Positions 45,901-58,383 are shown, counted from the first letter of the stretch. The stretch is 64,000 nucleotides of DNA from Chrysaora quinquecirrha (GCA_014526335.1 JACTAT010000128.1:185227-249226), one strand, 5' to 3'. The notes: generated by a model not told the origin, from the letters alone. Numbers and translations: made by a program.

Positions 45901-48900
45901 GGAACACTTCTCTCACCTGAAATATTGACATTGTCAACAATAAAACAATTTATTTGAAAAGGGGAAATTTTAAGTGGTGAAGGGTGAAGGTGCTGCGGCA
46001 GTGTGGTCTCAAAGGCCTTTACATACTAAGAAAACTCAACAATGGTAGAAATTCATCCCAGAATGAGTCCCAGCCCAGTTTAACACTCATTGAGGATAAG
46101 TGTTAGCCAAGCCATGGTCATCCTTATAATATGAACATGGGTTGAGGCATCAACTAATTAATCTATTAAAAATACTGCCAAATGCAGTACTCAATTCAAC
46201 ACACCATCTTCATCATGCCCAAAATATTTTGGAATAGGTCCATAAATTTCAAGTTTATAATTTGCTTAACAATAGCATCCTGGAGAGAGTTTGGGTGTTT
46301 ATAATGTATATCTGAGCAATAACATACATTTTAAGCATGAAAAATGTCCACCCATGTCCCTGCAAAATTTTAATTGAAAAAACATGATTGAATACTATCA
46401 ATCGTCTGAACTTACAAGGACCATCTGTGGTAGAGTCACAATACCCCCAAACTACTGAAAATGAAACAACGAAAAACACCTAACATCAAACAAGAATGTC
46501 CTGTCCAGTCAAAACCTCAAGCATGCTGTAATGCCAGATGGGAAAGAATATAGATTGATAAATTTCAGTCCTTGATGTGTAATAAAACTTGGAGATAGCA
46601 AAACAGGACCAGCTTTGAATTGCTTGCTGTAGCCTAAGCTGAATTTCTCTTGCACTGGCCCAAATCTTTTTTGAAAACAATGAAAAGCATCACTATTCTC
46701 CTGATAACAAAATGGGCCCATTGTTTTTTGACATGAAAACAGCTATTTGGTGTATTATTTGGCCTCAGCATTGCCTTGGTTTTACTGAGGTAAAAGACCA
46801 GAAGGCCTTTGGACACAGGTAGTGAATAAAAGGTTGTTTTGTCTTACACCACCAATGAGAAAAGTTAATCCTGGATTAAGTTCAGACTTGCCAATAATTC
46901 AAAATTGACCTTTGCTGTGAAGGTCCCAAAGCAGGTCTCTCTGTATGTTGTATTGCAAATCAGAAACATTTTTGCTTTTCATGGAGTAGTTCAAAAAGTG
47001 TGTTTTGCTACTGTTTCATTAGTTGTTCGCTGAAGCTGACAAATTTGTATTATGAAATGATTTAGATACTTCCTTTGTACTGAAATGTAACATTTTCCAG
47101 GGACTGATTGTAAGTTTATATTTTTTTATGGAGATTCTTTGAAAACAACATTACTTGAACCACAGCTGTAAATTAGAGTGCTCAAATAAGACACAAAAAT
47201 AGTAAAAAATTTCTTTACTGTTATTCCATAAGAAAAAATTTTCTACATTTTTATGATAGGCAATATATTATTTCTTATTAGATGTTTCTTAAAAAATTTC
47301 TTATGAAAGGCTTCCTTAGGAGTTTGTGCAAAATAGGACTTATACAAACGTAAAAAAGAGTAAATACCTTCGGGTGTCTCAGGATTGTCATTCAACATTC
47401 TCTCCAGCATTTCAAGGAGTGGTTGATCTTCATCAGTGAGAATGTCCATATTTGAAAATCTAGTCATGAAATTAAATTGAATCAAAGCATCATATGCTTG
47501 CTTGACATAATAATATAATAACATCAAATCATCAAATTATGTTGTTGGCCTGTACTCAACTAATAAATCTCAACTAATTGACTTAGACAAGGTCTAATGT
47601 TCTGTTATTTAAAAATAACAAGTTAAAATGGAAAATTTTGAAAAGTAAAATATGAAAAATTGAATTTTTAACAGAGATAGTCCTGTTCGAGGTTTGCTTA
47701 TCAGGTCAATATAAAACTCCAGGTGCCTCTAGAAGTATCAAGGCAGATGTTAGCCAGACTCAGAGTAATTGAAGAAAAAAAGATGATAAGGCATGTCATT
47801 AAGCTGAGTTATATCATTAAGCTTTGGACAAATGTATTTCCATGTCATTGTTAGGGACCATCAACATTCGATTTTTGTATTTTTTAATGGCATTTGGCCA
47901 TTAAGATCGGAACCCCCACCCTTCCTCCCCCGTAACGGCCATCTGCCAAATTTTTCCGTGATTTTTCCGACTGGCCTAGAATAGGCTACGCCTAGAACCA
48001 AGTGTTTTTATGGCCTAAAAAGGGCAATATCATTAAGTTATCGGTAAAATCAAAGAATTCAAAACATTTTCCTTAACGTTAGTTGATTTTAATTTTCTTA
48101 ACGGCCGAGGATAAAACCCCCTCCCCCCATAACGGCCAAAAGCCGTTAAAAAAGTCGATGGCCCCTTACAATTTATATCTTTGTTTTGTGGCCTTATTCT
48201 TCAACTAACATGAAGTTAAAGTTTTTTCCTGTATTATATTAAGTTTGCACATAATCGAAATAGTTAAGGTGCTATGGCCCTTGTGGTGTAAAGTAGCATC
48301 ACAGCAAGGCTCAAAATCTTGATAAGATCCTAGCAACTGGCGCAATACCATTTCAATTTCACCTTCACAAGTGCAACACTATGATACTTATTAACTTATA
48401 GCTGAGGTATAAGATAGATATTGCTAAATATATTGTTAACTTATATCTATATATATATATATAGGCTAGCTACTGCAGAGTATTTGTCAATGTCTTATAA
48501 TTTACAAATAGAGATTGTGTAACTTCAAGGATGGCAAAAATATGCATAGTCTGAGAACATTTTAATTTCAACTACGGAGAAGAGAATTATGATAAGGACA
48601 GCATTCATAATTTTTGAATAGGTCTAGTACCTAGGGTCTTAGTCTACACAAACCTAACCCAAGAAAGTAATTCTCAGTGATTTTTCCTTTACGGGACAAC
48701 AATAAATGTAATATGCCAGTACTATATACAATGTACTTGATAGTATTGCGTCTCTGATACCTAATGGAATAACGTGTATTAAGGAAGCCACTCACAAAAC
48801 AAATAAAAGCATCAGGTCTTAGGCCTAGGCCTACCAAAATCAAAGGCAGATACTCATTCCAGCCATAAATACAGCTTTTACTGGCTTTCAATCGAGCATA

Positions 48901-49005
48901 ATTGACTTTAAAACTATACTTGAACTTTGATATAACATTAACATGGGAATTTAATAAACGTACCTTCTTGTTCGTTTGGTAGCTTTCACAGCGATGAGTT
49001 TCCAT
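42980..49005 (-). CDS. Ulp1/C48-type cysteine protease-like gene, five exons
   Basis: Exons (minus): 49005-48964, 47500-47368, 44982-43831, 43625-43558, 43162-42980 (stop TGA). Donors AAG|GTACGT, GAAG|GTATTT, GAAG|GTTAGT and GAT|GTAAGT; acceptors GTCAAG, CTGCAG, TCCACAG and TTTATAG. Phases 0, 1, 1, 0 all join, giving about 525 residues. Exon 3 carries an adenain-like fold: GNHWWVASI (His about 330), TVLDSL (Asp about 347), PGQGS (Gln about 385) and NTFHCVSF (Cys about 392), the His-Asp-Gln-Cys set of Ulp1/SENP. A similar but Cys-less unit lies before it (DHFISLLF, LILLDSLNGPLL, about 160-180). Exon 2 acceptor and the last exon are the least sure. Substrate (SUMO, NEDD8 or none) unknown. Confidence 0.65.
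43192..43232. repeat. Short palindrome in intron of protease gene
   Basis: CATAGTCAATAGAAAAAA, CGTG-like centre, then TTTTTTCTATTGACTATG. The arms match those of the palindrome at 30427 (AATAGAAA core) and the half-site at 21833. It lies about 30 bp upstream of the last acceptor of the protease gene. Confidence 0.8.
45017..47367. other. Intron/spacer without gene
   Basis: Intron 2 of the protease gene in the model given. AT-rich. The short frames here show no domain, codon signal or splice partner. Confidence 0.4.
47847..48172. mobile_element. MITE-like element in intron 1 of the protease gene
   Basis: The left end (ATTGTTAGGGACCATC) and the right end, read as complement (ATTGTAAGGGGCCATC), match. 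The arms continue with T-rich sequence and (A/C)GGC-TTTGGCC on both sides (47885-47900; complement of 48131-48148). The interior has C-rich runs (CCCCCACCC, CCCCCTCCCCCC). About 326 bp, non-coding. Target duplication unclear because the flanking ATTG/CAAT is itself part of the inverted match. Confidence 0.7.
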
Positions 49006-49280
49006 GTGCGATCACTCGTGAGAGTTAAAGTTTAACTCGCCAAATTTCCCGTCCTTCAGCTTTTTCATTGTTCTTTCCCTTGAGACCCCCGTGATTACAG
49101 ATGTTAGGAAAATGACGTTTTGAGCAACGTCATATTTGTCTGAGATTTCATTGGTTGAAAGCGCTTGTGACGTAGAAAGTCAGACTTGCCACGCTTGTCA
49201 GCCCTGCCACGCTACAACACTTCAACTTTCTGGTTTCAGCCTTCTCCAGATGCTCGTAACACATGAACAATGGTGTGTCG

Positions 49281-49300
49281 TAGGTGTGACGTCACACCTA
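49281..49300. promoter_or_regulatory. 20-bp perfect palindrome with CRE core
   Basis: TAGGTGTGACGTCACACCTA is self-complementary and centred on TGACGTCA, the CREB/ATF site. It lies about 276 bp upstream of the first ATG of the minus-strand protease gene (49005), in a region with more CpG than the rest. A promoter role is inferred. Confidence 0.5.
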
Positions 49301-49703
49301 TGACACAGGAAAGTGAGCTTTGGTCCCGAAAGACGGGGGAGGGATTTTCAAAACTCCTAGTTTTTTAGTACAGAATTTCAAGGCGTGTTTAGAATGGACC
49401 AACCCGAGTTTGCTTACAGGTAGGTCGCTTCAATTACTAGAAAAAATCTTACCAAATTTAGAAGTAGGCATTGTCGCTCTGTAATTTTGCGATGATTGAA
49501 ATTGAACAAGTTAGGATTTCTTTTCTCTAAGAATACTGTAATAAAAGATTCAGAATGAAAACATGGCATGGTACGCAAAAAATATAGAAAGAGAAATCCA
49601 GTGTAATGTTGGTCCAACAGAAATGATTCTCACTGTCCTTTTTTGACTTGAATTGTCAGCCTCAAGTTAACAAAACCAGATCAGTCAACAAAACCACAAC
49701 CTT

Positions 49704-50620
49704 ATGTTTTTATTTCTCTCTTTCTTTCGTTATAATACGAGCCCCTGTATGTCTCGAGAATTTACCCTAAGGATTGCTTGGGCATCCCTCTATTTCAAGT
49801 TAAGGAATGTTTGGAGCATGAGGAGAAAACGCGACGCTGGAAAAACAATAGAATCTATTTTTCCCAAAGTAATAGATGCAAAAGCAGACCCTAAAAGAAC
49901 AATAGACCTTTGTATCGCAGACAAGGCTTCTGCTTCAGTGATTTCTTCACCACAAAGCATGGGCTGCCAAACTTGCATAAAGGGAAAACAGGCAGTCAAA
50001 ACCTTTGACTGTATTTCCGAAAGAATATCATCTCCACCTTTCAAGCCTTTATCATCTTTCACTGTTTTGTTCCTCAAAAGCATTTCATTAACTTTTGGGA
50101 CTGCAAAAAACTCGTTTGAAGGACGTCCAATTTTTTCCTTCATCTTTTTTGCATCGTCAGAAGATAGTTCTTTGTAGAAAAATGGCAGAGAGTAATCAGT
50201 GATAAGATCATTTAGCGTGAATTCATTTTCACGTACCTGGGAAGGTGGTTTGAAGAGCGTAAAAGCAATGTCTTCCTTTTCCGGTCTGTGTGCCGTGGAT
50301 ACATCTTGCATTATTTATAGTTCTTGCTCAACATCACCAAGATTCGGTCGCTGTGCCGAGGTTCCCTCCAAATTCGATGTAGTTGATAGAGAGAAACTTT
50401 CACCACCATCATTGGAAGTTTCCTTTGATGTTGAAGCCTCATCAATTCTCGGTCGCTTTGCTGCTTGAGAAGGCGTGGTTTCTCCAGGTTCTTTCACTGA
50501 TTCTTTTTGTTTCTTTGTGCTTTCCACTCTAGACTCCGTTTGCAGGCCAATATGAGATGCTAGTGCTTATAGCACTGCTTCTATTTGCGAAATTCGAGCC
50601 TCCATGCTATCGTTATCCTC
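49704..50620 (-). pseudogene. DIRS gag (ORF1) remnant, isolated
   Basis: Minus-strand frames 50527-50315 (KEPGETTPSQAAKRPRIDE, low complexity) and 50311-49790 (AFTLFKPPSQVRENEFTLND, FFAVPKVNEMLLRN, DDILSEIQSKVLTACFPFMQ) are the same frame separated by one stop at about 50312-50314, with a further stop upstream near 50570. The PKVN...LLRNK and following helical repeat resemble ORF1 of DIRS-like retrotransposons. No RT follows, so only this part remains. Lower similarity to the remnant at 26022 means it cannot be tied to that copy. Confidence 0.6.
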
Positions 50621-50829
50621 AGCAAACTGTTATTATTTGACAAATCAATCGGATGACAGTCTAAATTTGAAAGAAGAAATTGGAATCTATGTCAGCTTCA
50701 GTTTTCAAAGCAGCAGTATATATAAGTTAGATCCTGTGGCCATGGATGCTTGGAAGATGATTACAAAAAGCAAACACTGGAACCAATGCTCAACATCCTA
50801 TCAACCTGCAAAGAAACATATTGTGTCTA

Positions 50830-51240
50830 TCTCATTATAAGGAATTATTATCATGTTGCAGGACATTCAGGCCTCGGACACAGTCTTTCGTTGATAAAGC
50901 AAAAGTTTTGGCTAATCAACACTCTTGGAAATGTCCATGACATTCTGAATAAATTTTTTCCTGCAGAAAGTATCAAGGTTCTCCTATAAAACAGAAAATT
51001 GCAAGGTTGCCAGAGTATCGCATAACAACATAACAGCCTCCCTTTGAAATTTGACCAGCAAGAAAAACAGCAAAAAGATCAGTATCTTTCCCACTTGCTT
51101 AAATTTACCAGCTCTATATATCAAAATGGCTAACTCACTTGATACCGACTCCTTCATTGATGAATTGAGAAGGTTTTTAGCACTAGAGGTCCACCTAAAG
51201 AGATGCCATCTGACCATGAAGGAATGTTCATCAGTTGATA
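50830..51240 (+). pseudogene. BEL/Pao integrase remnant
   Basis: YYHVAGHSGLGHSLSLIKQK and FWLIN (about 50836-50915) match the H2C2 zinc-binding part of BEL/Pao integrases. After 51130, LDTDSFIDELRRFLAL and, after a frameshift, RGPPKEMPSDHEGMF recall the integrase core second-Asp box. Stops and frameshifts separate the pieces; no RT or LTR was seen. Confidence 0.6.
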
Positions 51241-51324
51241 AAGGGAATAGCGTGAAGCTATAGAAGAATGAAATCAATCCAAGATTCACAATCCTTTGCT
51301 ACAGAGTAACATCATGCTGAGCTG

Positions 51325-51500
51325 GCCAGTTGCTCAGTTTCCCTGTTGCGTTGTTGCCTAGCTGCTCAGTTGCCCAGCTGCCCATTTGCTCAGCTGCTGA
51401 GTCCCTCAATTGTGCTGTTGCTTGATGGGTTAGTTACCCAGTTGCCTATCGGCTCGTTTGCCCAGTTGTCTAGCTGTTTGGTTGCCCAGATGCTTGGTTG
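51325..51500. repeat. Degenerate short tandem repeat (CAGTTGCCCAG-like)
   Basis: Imperfect alternation of GCTCAGTTG, GCCCAGCTG and TTGCCCAG motifs for about 170 bp. The following 51590-51790 shows several CCCTTAA(C/T)A(T)GATG-like words with the same decayed-repeat look. No gene. Confidence 0.5.
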
Positions 51501-52314
51501 TTTTATTGAACCACCAAAATTCAAATCAAAGCATGGAACGAACATGTGTGTCCATTTTATTTACCTCATGCACCCTGTTAATTCCATTCTTTAATACCAT
51601 TGTACCCCAAAAATGCAATTCAAAGGGTTATGCCCGGTTAATACAATGCCTACATACCCTTGGATCCCCTTAACATGATGTCAGGTTCCAAATTCTATGA
51701 GTCCCTATGTTATGCCCCCTTAACAAAATACCTAAATTCTCTTAGATTCCCTTAATATGATGCAATGCTCTCGATTCCTTGTTTCCCTAATTGCAAATTC
51801 CAACTTTTACAGACTGAGAACCATTTTGGGTCATTAAGGTTAAATTGCTTAAAGGACATGGCCCCATGAATTGAAATGATGCAACAGCACCATGAAACAA
51901 AAATTAAGTGTATTAAATCTATCATTCACTCTATTTGCAATCGAATTTCATTCCATCAATTTAGACATACAATAAATAATAGACTCAAGTCAACTCAGAT
52001 GACACAACAAAATCAGCATCAGTTCCTCCAAAATTTTCCGTCTCAACCTATGATGTTACAAAGTAGCATGGTACGCCTGCACGCTCGATTCGTGTCAGAA
52101 TAAGCTCTTTTTCCCTTTTGGTCTTTCTTGCTTCTGATCAATCTGAAAGTATAGAAATGAAATCACTGCCAGCTAAAACAAGGGCAACCTTTTCTCTGAT
52201 GGCATTAGCGATACTACTTATGAATTACCAAGCACCCTTTCCATCTTGTTTTCCTTGAATCAAGCGAACTCCATTAAGACGTTGACATTTCACCAGTACT
52301 GAGAAACTACTTAA

Positions 52315-52327
52315 AGTGTCTATGAAG
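52315..52327 (+). repeat. Left terminal inverted repeat of the Kolobok-like element
   Basis: AGTGTCTATGAAG directly after TTAA. It pairs with 58384-58396 with one mismatch (T versus C at position 5). Beyond 13 bp the two ends diverge, although both are AT-rich. Confidence 0.85.
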
Positions 52328-52499
52328 CCTTCTCCAAAATATTATTTATTCTGTACTATTTTTAATACTGATTTCAGTAAAATATTTCTTTGCGAAAAAT
52401 TAGATATTTTTTCCACAAAAAAAGCCCCCTGAAAACACAGATATTTTGGAAATTTTCAAAATTGCCGCGCCAATCTAAAAGGCCTGGTAACAAGTCGCA

Positions 52500-52507
52500 T
52501 GACGTCA
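52500..52507. promoter_or_regulatory. CRE-like site upstream of THAP transposase gene
   Basis: TGACGTCA about 110 bp before the start codon at 52615, inside the element. It is a perfect CREB/ATF consensus; function not shown. Confidence 0.4.
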
Positions 52508-52614
52508 GAGTAGTAACATGTTTGACTTCGCTGCTTTGACAACACCAACTAACACAGTGCTGGTGCTTGCTTTGCTTGAAATAAGTGAGAGAAAATCGTC
52601 TATAATCTTTCAAC

Positions 52615-55600
52615 ATGCCTATTCGATGTGTTCTTATGAACTGTTCCAATTATACAAGTGTATCAGAAGGGATAGGAATTCATAAAATACCTTTTTGGAA
52701 TGATGAGAGACCAGAAGCGAAGAAAAGAAGAAAGAAATGGACTGATTTCATTAAAAGAACACGGGCGAAGTGGACCCCGACACAATATTCGGCCTTATGC
52801 TCTAAGCATTTTGTTTCAAGCGATTTCGAGAGACCATTTCATGATTTGCCTGGAATGACAGCATCTTTTCGCCCAAGGCTTCGAAGAGATGAAATTGGTA
52901 TTGTTGTTTACCCATCTATATATCCCCCAAAACCGAATAGCGACGCATCGGGCCAAGAGGACAGACCGGCATCATCATCGTCTGCCGAGAGAAGAGATCG
53001 TAGAATGGTAAGAAGACGAGAAACTTATATTGTTGTTTAAAGGGATTTATTTCAATCTTTCTCTTATTGCTATGTATTTTAATTGTTAATATTTAAAAAT
53101 GCCTCATTTCTAGGCTGTAAAAAGAGCTCTAGAAGAGGCACAGGCTCCAGAAGATATAGAAGAAAGTTTCACAGCAGCAGCTGCTGTTGGTGACACAAGC
53201 TGCGAAGATTTTTCTGGTGCCAATTATGAGGTTGAAATGACTGCAGAGGAAAGCTGTATCCAAGGTCAAGAACCAACAGTAAGTACCATTTATTACTGAA
53301 ATGTAGACGGGGAAACACTGTGATGTTGTTTTTTACCGTTCACATTACTTTCAGACCCTAACACAAACCTCTCTTAATTAATTCAGAATATATTGTCAAA
53401 TGAAGCAGAAAAGAGTTGTTGCCTTGAGATAAAAAAAACTGCCAAAAGGTATCAGAACCACTGGATGACAGCAAGGTACAAACTTCGCCAACTACGGAAG
53501 CAATTAAAGAAATATGAAACTGAAAAAGGTAAAGTAAATTGTATTCTGTGACATTAATCTTCTCTTTGCTGCTGAGATGGTCCTTTTGAACCCATGAAAG
53601 AGTTTACAGATTATTATTAATTATAATAAAAGAGCTATGAATTTTCCCAACAGAAAGTGCTGAAACGAAGAAAATCTTTGAGAAGGATGATGAAGATGAT
53701 TATGGTGTAATCGAAGATTGTCAAGATCATGCAATGACTGATGACAAAGATGATGATGATAATGATGATGATAATGATGATGATAATGATGATGATTTTG
53801 ATGATGATTTTATTGAATCTGAGCCACTGGAGGACCCTGCAGATCAGTCTTTCTCTGTTGATGACAATGATCTGTCTGATGATGATTCTTCTGTTGATGG
53901 GTATGATGAACTGTTTATTTGGTATATTCTTGATCATTTATTTAGTTGAATATAATATATATTAAACATTTTATATTATGCTGAAATATGTTAATTATAT
54001 CACAAACTTGCTGCATTCCTATCCAAGGTTGTTTTAATCTAAAAGAATCTCTATTGTTAGCTTTTCTATTTGTCATACTTTTAATGCAGATTTCCTCCGT
54101 AGCCAAAGTTTCAACCATTGTTATATACGAATCTAGTTTTATGCAGAATCTAGAATCTGAAAAATGTATGATATTAGAAGTTAGGATACACTATTCATTA
54201 CTTTCAAACTGCAATATAATGTTATTATGACATTCTCCCAAAATGAAATTATTGATGATAATTTTTGCCTCGACAGATCTAGCTGCAGTACTCAGAACAT
54301 CAGAACAGAACCAAAGTTCATAGTGTTTCTTTCCCAGCTGCTCATCTTATTCAAATTCTGTCCGATTTGCAAAGCAGACAGCCCACTAACCGAGGTCAGA
54401 AAAGTTGGAACTATGGCTGAAATATTTCTGCACTGTTCCAATCCGCGCTGCCAAAAGAAAAGCAATGTTTGGAGAAGCCAGCCATATTGGAAAGAAACCA
54501 AAATCCCAGCCGGTAATCTATTGTTGTCTTTTGCTGTTTTGGCATCAGGTGGCTCTGCAAGTAAGATTCTGTTGATGTTCAAGCATATGGGCATGGCATG
54601 CATTTCTTTACGGACATTCTTCAAACATCAGTCTGTGAGTATTTTCTTATTCAAAGAAATTTGCATTTCACTCTTGCTAGAAATCCTATTGTTTTAGCAT
54701 TTGCCTTCACAAAAATCCTGTACCATATTTGAAGAGTGCAATATATCGCGTACAGCTTATCTTAACTTGGAAACTTTTTGTTCTGGTACTAAGAGGAACT
54801 ATGGTACGACTCCACATTTTACATTTTCTTCAACTTTTAGGAAACTTTGTTCCCTGGAATCTATCTCCATTGGCAGAAATACCAGGATAATCTGTTGAAG
54901 ACAATAAAAAATCACAGTGATTTGGTATTTGCTGGTGATGCACGCCATGATAGCATGGGTCATAGTGCAAAGTATGGCACCTATACTATGTTGTGCTCAT
55001 CTATATCAATGATTGTCCACTTCACAGTTGTCCAGGTAAGAATACTCAATTCAATTATTTGTAGTACTCACAATGCAAAAGATTTTTGAATTAACCTTTT
55101 TAGCAATGTCTCATAACTCTTGCCTTCTTTCAAGTGTAATGAAGTTGGAAGCAGTGGTGCTATGGAGTATGAAGGGTTTCAGAGGTGCTTGGATTTTTTA
55201 TTTGGTTGCAGCTTGGTAATAACAGCAGTTGTGACTGATCGTCACCTTTCCATAGCCAAACATATGAGAGAGAAACTTCCACAAATCAGGCATTATTTTG
55301 ATCTCTGGCATCTAAAGAAGAGTGAGTATATCAAATTTCTAATTTTAAGTGTATCAAATCCTTGCAAATATTAAGAAAATTTTCACTTAAGTGTTAGCTA
55401 ACAGCAAAGTGCTCTTTTCTGTCCTAGAGATACAAAAAGATTTAATCAAAGTTTCAAAACTAAAAGAGTGTGAAGGTCTCAAGGACTGGATTAAACCATG
55501 TATTAATCACCTCTTCTGGAGTGCGTTATCTACATATGATGGAAATGGTCGTGTAATAGTAGCAAAATTCAAATCATTCCTTAGCCATATGGTCAATAAA

Positions 55601-56730
55601 CACAAAAACCTTGAAGACCCTCTTTTCAGCAAATGTGCTCATGGTGATGACATAAAAAACAAAAAATGGTTGAAAGCAGGTAATGATGATGCATTTTTTG
55701 CAAATTATTTTACCAAATTTGGCCATACTTATTTGCAAAGGTGCGTTTTCTTAGGTCTACTATAAACAACTTTTCAACATTTCAGACTCTGTAGTTCATG
55801 ACAAAGTTGTAGAAGTATTAACAAAGAAGTCCCTCCTCAATGGTATTAAGCAAGCCTCGCCGTTAGAGCAAACAAGCTGTCTTGAAGGCTTCCACTCAGT
55901 TGTAAATCAGTTCGCCCCAAAAATGGTTGCATTCTCATATCCAGGAATGTATTGCAGGTATAGTTTTAACTTGCTATGTTATGCACTTCTACAGAACAGT
56001 CACTCAAAACAAAACAATCAAGTCTGAGCTGTAAGAAGACTAATTCAATTTTTGATCATAACTTATTTCCTAGACATGCAATAGCAGTTATGCATTTCAA
56101 TAGCAACTTGCATAGGGAAACAAAGAAGTTGAAGGATGGAAGAAATCAAATATCAGTGAAATATGTTAAATTTATGAATGGCCAAGCTACAATTCGTGAT
56201 GTCCGTGTTAAACCAAATTTTGGTATGCAAATTTGGCAAATTTCTACTATGTTGTATGATTCAGTAAATTTTGTTCCAAAATAAACATGTATATAAAACA
56301 TTTTTCAACAGATTATGTCGAGGAAATGTATAAAACAATATTTGAATCTGATGTTGATGCCCTGAATGCAGCAGTGGAGAAACTTGATTCTATGACACCA
56401 AAACCTGTAAGCTCAATGCTTGAGAAACAGCCCAGAGAGGAAGCAATTGCCAAAAGAGCTGCTAGAGCCAGTATGGTTATAGAAAATGTGGCACCCACAG
56501 CTGAAGTGCCAGGTAAGATTCTGATATTTGCATTAACTACATTAGCAATTCCCAATTGTGAAAGGACATCAAATATAATTTTTTACCTTTCAGCACAACA
56601 GATTCAAGAAGAGGCAGCACCTGATGGAGCTGTAAAGACAAGAAAGTGCAAGCAGTGCAAACAGCCTATGAAAGGGCATAAAAGTGTTCAGTGGTGCCCA
56701 AAAACAAAAACTAAAATGTTTCCTACTTAA
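52615..56730 (+). CDS. THAP-domain DDE transposase (Kolobok-like), 12 exons, intact
   Basis: Exons 52615-53007, 53114-53278, 53387-53528, 53654-53900, 54277-54634, 54841-55035, 55135-55321, 55428-55679, 55786-55957, 56074-56222, 56312-56512, 56594-56730. All introns are GT-AG and all phases agree, giving 865 residues with no stop. Residues 1-90 are a THAP zinc finger (C5, C10, W42, C62, H65; LCSKHF). Residues about 195-233 are coiled-coil; about 235-310 is an Asp-rich stretch coded by a GAT microsatellite. Exon 5 has a zinc ribbon (FCPICK, HCSNPRC). DDE candidates: D468 in GDARHDSMGH, D535 in TDRHLSIAKH, E680 in CLEGFHSVVN. A C-terminal CKQCKQPMKGHKSVQWC knuckle ends the protein. It should bind the TIRs via THAP and catalyse excision at TTAA. 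Intron-rich and intact: an active source copy or a domesticated gene. Confidence 0.85.
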
Positions 56731-57041
56731 CTAGTATTTTGCTAGTCTTCCTGCCTAAGATCCTTTACAATTTCAGTCAAAATACAGTCAAACTTGCATG
56801 AGTTGAATTTTTTAAGACTGACGGCAATTATACAGTAAGCCTTATGCAAAACCCAACTTGCCCTTAGGCAATATCCAACTTATCCTAAGAAATTTTCAAA
56901 GGCCAAATTGGACTGAAGATTTGTATCCAATATACAAAATTATGAATTTAATCGAGTTCTGTCTCATATTAGTTTTCATTGCTCCTGTTTTTACCTTATA
57001 AAAACAACAACAACAGTCATACAAAGTTTTTACAAACGATA
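56731..57041. other. Convergent 3' intergenic segment
   Basis: The 311 bp between the stop codons of the two convergent genes. It holds AATAAA-like AT-rich sequence on both strands but no clear separate gene. Confidence 0.4.
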
Positions 57042-58125
57042 TCAGTCTGAATCCTCCTGGTATCCTGTTAATTGTTCGTCAGTCTGGAAAGTTGTTCTAA
57101 TTATTGAATAGGCACATGCTGGCAGTGGAATCCTGTGATTACCTATTCTACCGTGTACCAAACGTGTAAACTGCCGGTAAGCAATACTTGCAAGAACCTG
57201 GAAAAGAATTCATCTTGTTGTAACAATGTTCTGCTACTACTGTATAAAAGTGTAAGTTTAATCAGAAGCATATGCATAGAAGTATAGGACAGCAATCTAT
57301 TTTTTTTAAGTGGGTTGGTTAGTTTTCTGCACCTTACTGTATATATGTGTGTCATCACTAAAAGCTTTTGAACATAATAATAGTAGTTGTACCTTTCCTC
57401 TGAGCCTATTTGTATGTATCTCCTAAAATTTCTGGTCTTGTATCGGTCTGCAGCCATTCGTAAAGCCCACCTATCAAGACACATAACTTGAAATGCTGGG
57501 TGTTGAGTAATGCATGGTGGTGGTTTCCCATCATCTGACTCTGCCAAAACAACATCATCATTTAATGCATCCAGACATGCTTGAATTTCATTGCAGCAGC
57601 AGCACTCCTTTGGATTCTGCAAGTGATCCCGCCTACAATTACCGCAGTTGCACCTGAAATAAAACCAAACAATGTTATATCTGTTTGTGTAGTGGGAGAC
57701 TTCTCAATTTCTAACCATACAGACCATAAGTCTAAGATGTCCAAAACACTTCATATGCAGTGCATAGGGAAAGGCCTAGGTAGTAGTCTGACTTCAATTC
57801 TCAAAGTTACGCAAATCAACGGTCTAAAAACAAACATCAAGGACAGTTCTAACTCACCAAGAATTTATCTCCTTCTACCAAGTAAACGCTCCTCTAATTC
57901 GTCATTTCTTCGTCTTTCCTCTTGCCTTTCTCTGTTATAATCAGCCATCCACTCGTCGTCAGCATCAGGCTCGTCTTGGTAAGGCTCAAAACTTCCAAAC
58001 AAGTTAGCGAATTGATCTGGCCTTTCTGCATCATTCATGGCCTCATCTTCCTCTGGGAAAAAGCTTGATGTTTCTGATCCAGAAATACTTTCTGATTCAG
58101 AGCTATTTTCCCCAGATCTGGACAT
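57042..58125 (-). CDS. P2X7 cytoplasmic-domain-like protein encoded by the transposon, three exons
   Basis: Minus-strand exons 58125-57879, 57653-57393, 57186-57042. Exon A codes an acidic Ser/Glu-rich start (MSRSGENSSESES) and a charged helix (NRERQEERRRNDELEERLL). Exon B has the Cys-rich core (CNCGNCRRD, KECCCCNEI, PPCITQHPAFQVMCLDRWAL). Exon C has IAYRQFTRLVHGRIGNH and IPLPACAYSIIR. These are the marks of the zinc-binding P2X7 C-terminal (ballast) domain, found alone in many invertebrate proteins. The B-C junction (AG|gtacaac, TTGCAAG|T) fits in phase 2. The A-B junction does not: the only donor (CTTG|GTAGAAG) is phase 1, whereas exon B needs 2 nt. Either one base is lost or added, or a small exon was missed. 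It could start earlier, as the frame is open to 58395. Role unknown. Confidence 0.65.
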
Positions 58126-58383
58126 TTTCCTCGACAGCACCTTCTTACAATCACGACACGCAAATGATGACCAATTCTGTTTCTGACTGACACTGAAAAA
58201 CCTGTTACTACTATGACGTATGTGATTTACTCGTCCCAGGCTTCCTTTGCGCGCGCAATTTTTATGCGTTTGGGGTATTTCAGATGGGGTTATTTGGGGT
58301 ATCAGTGATTCAAACGCCGATTTAGCCTCGTTTTTCGATTTCTGCATATTCAAATTACCAAAATACTTATTATTGCCACATGA

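Noticed and set aside
51346..51600. ORFs of about 80 codons with Leu/Ala/Gln repeats
   Set aside because: Products of the degenerate CAGTTGCCCAG repeat.
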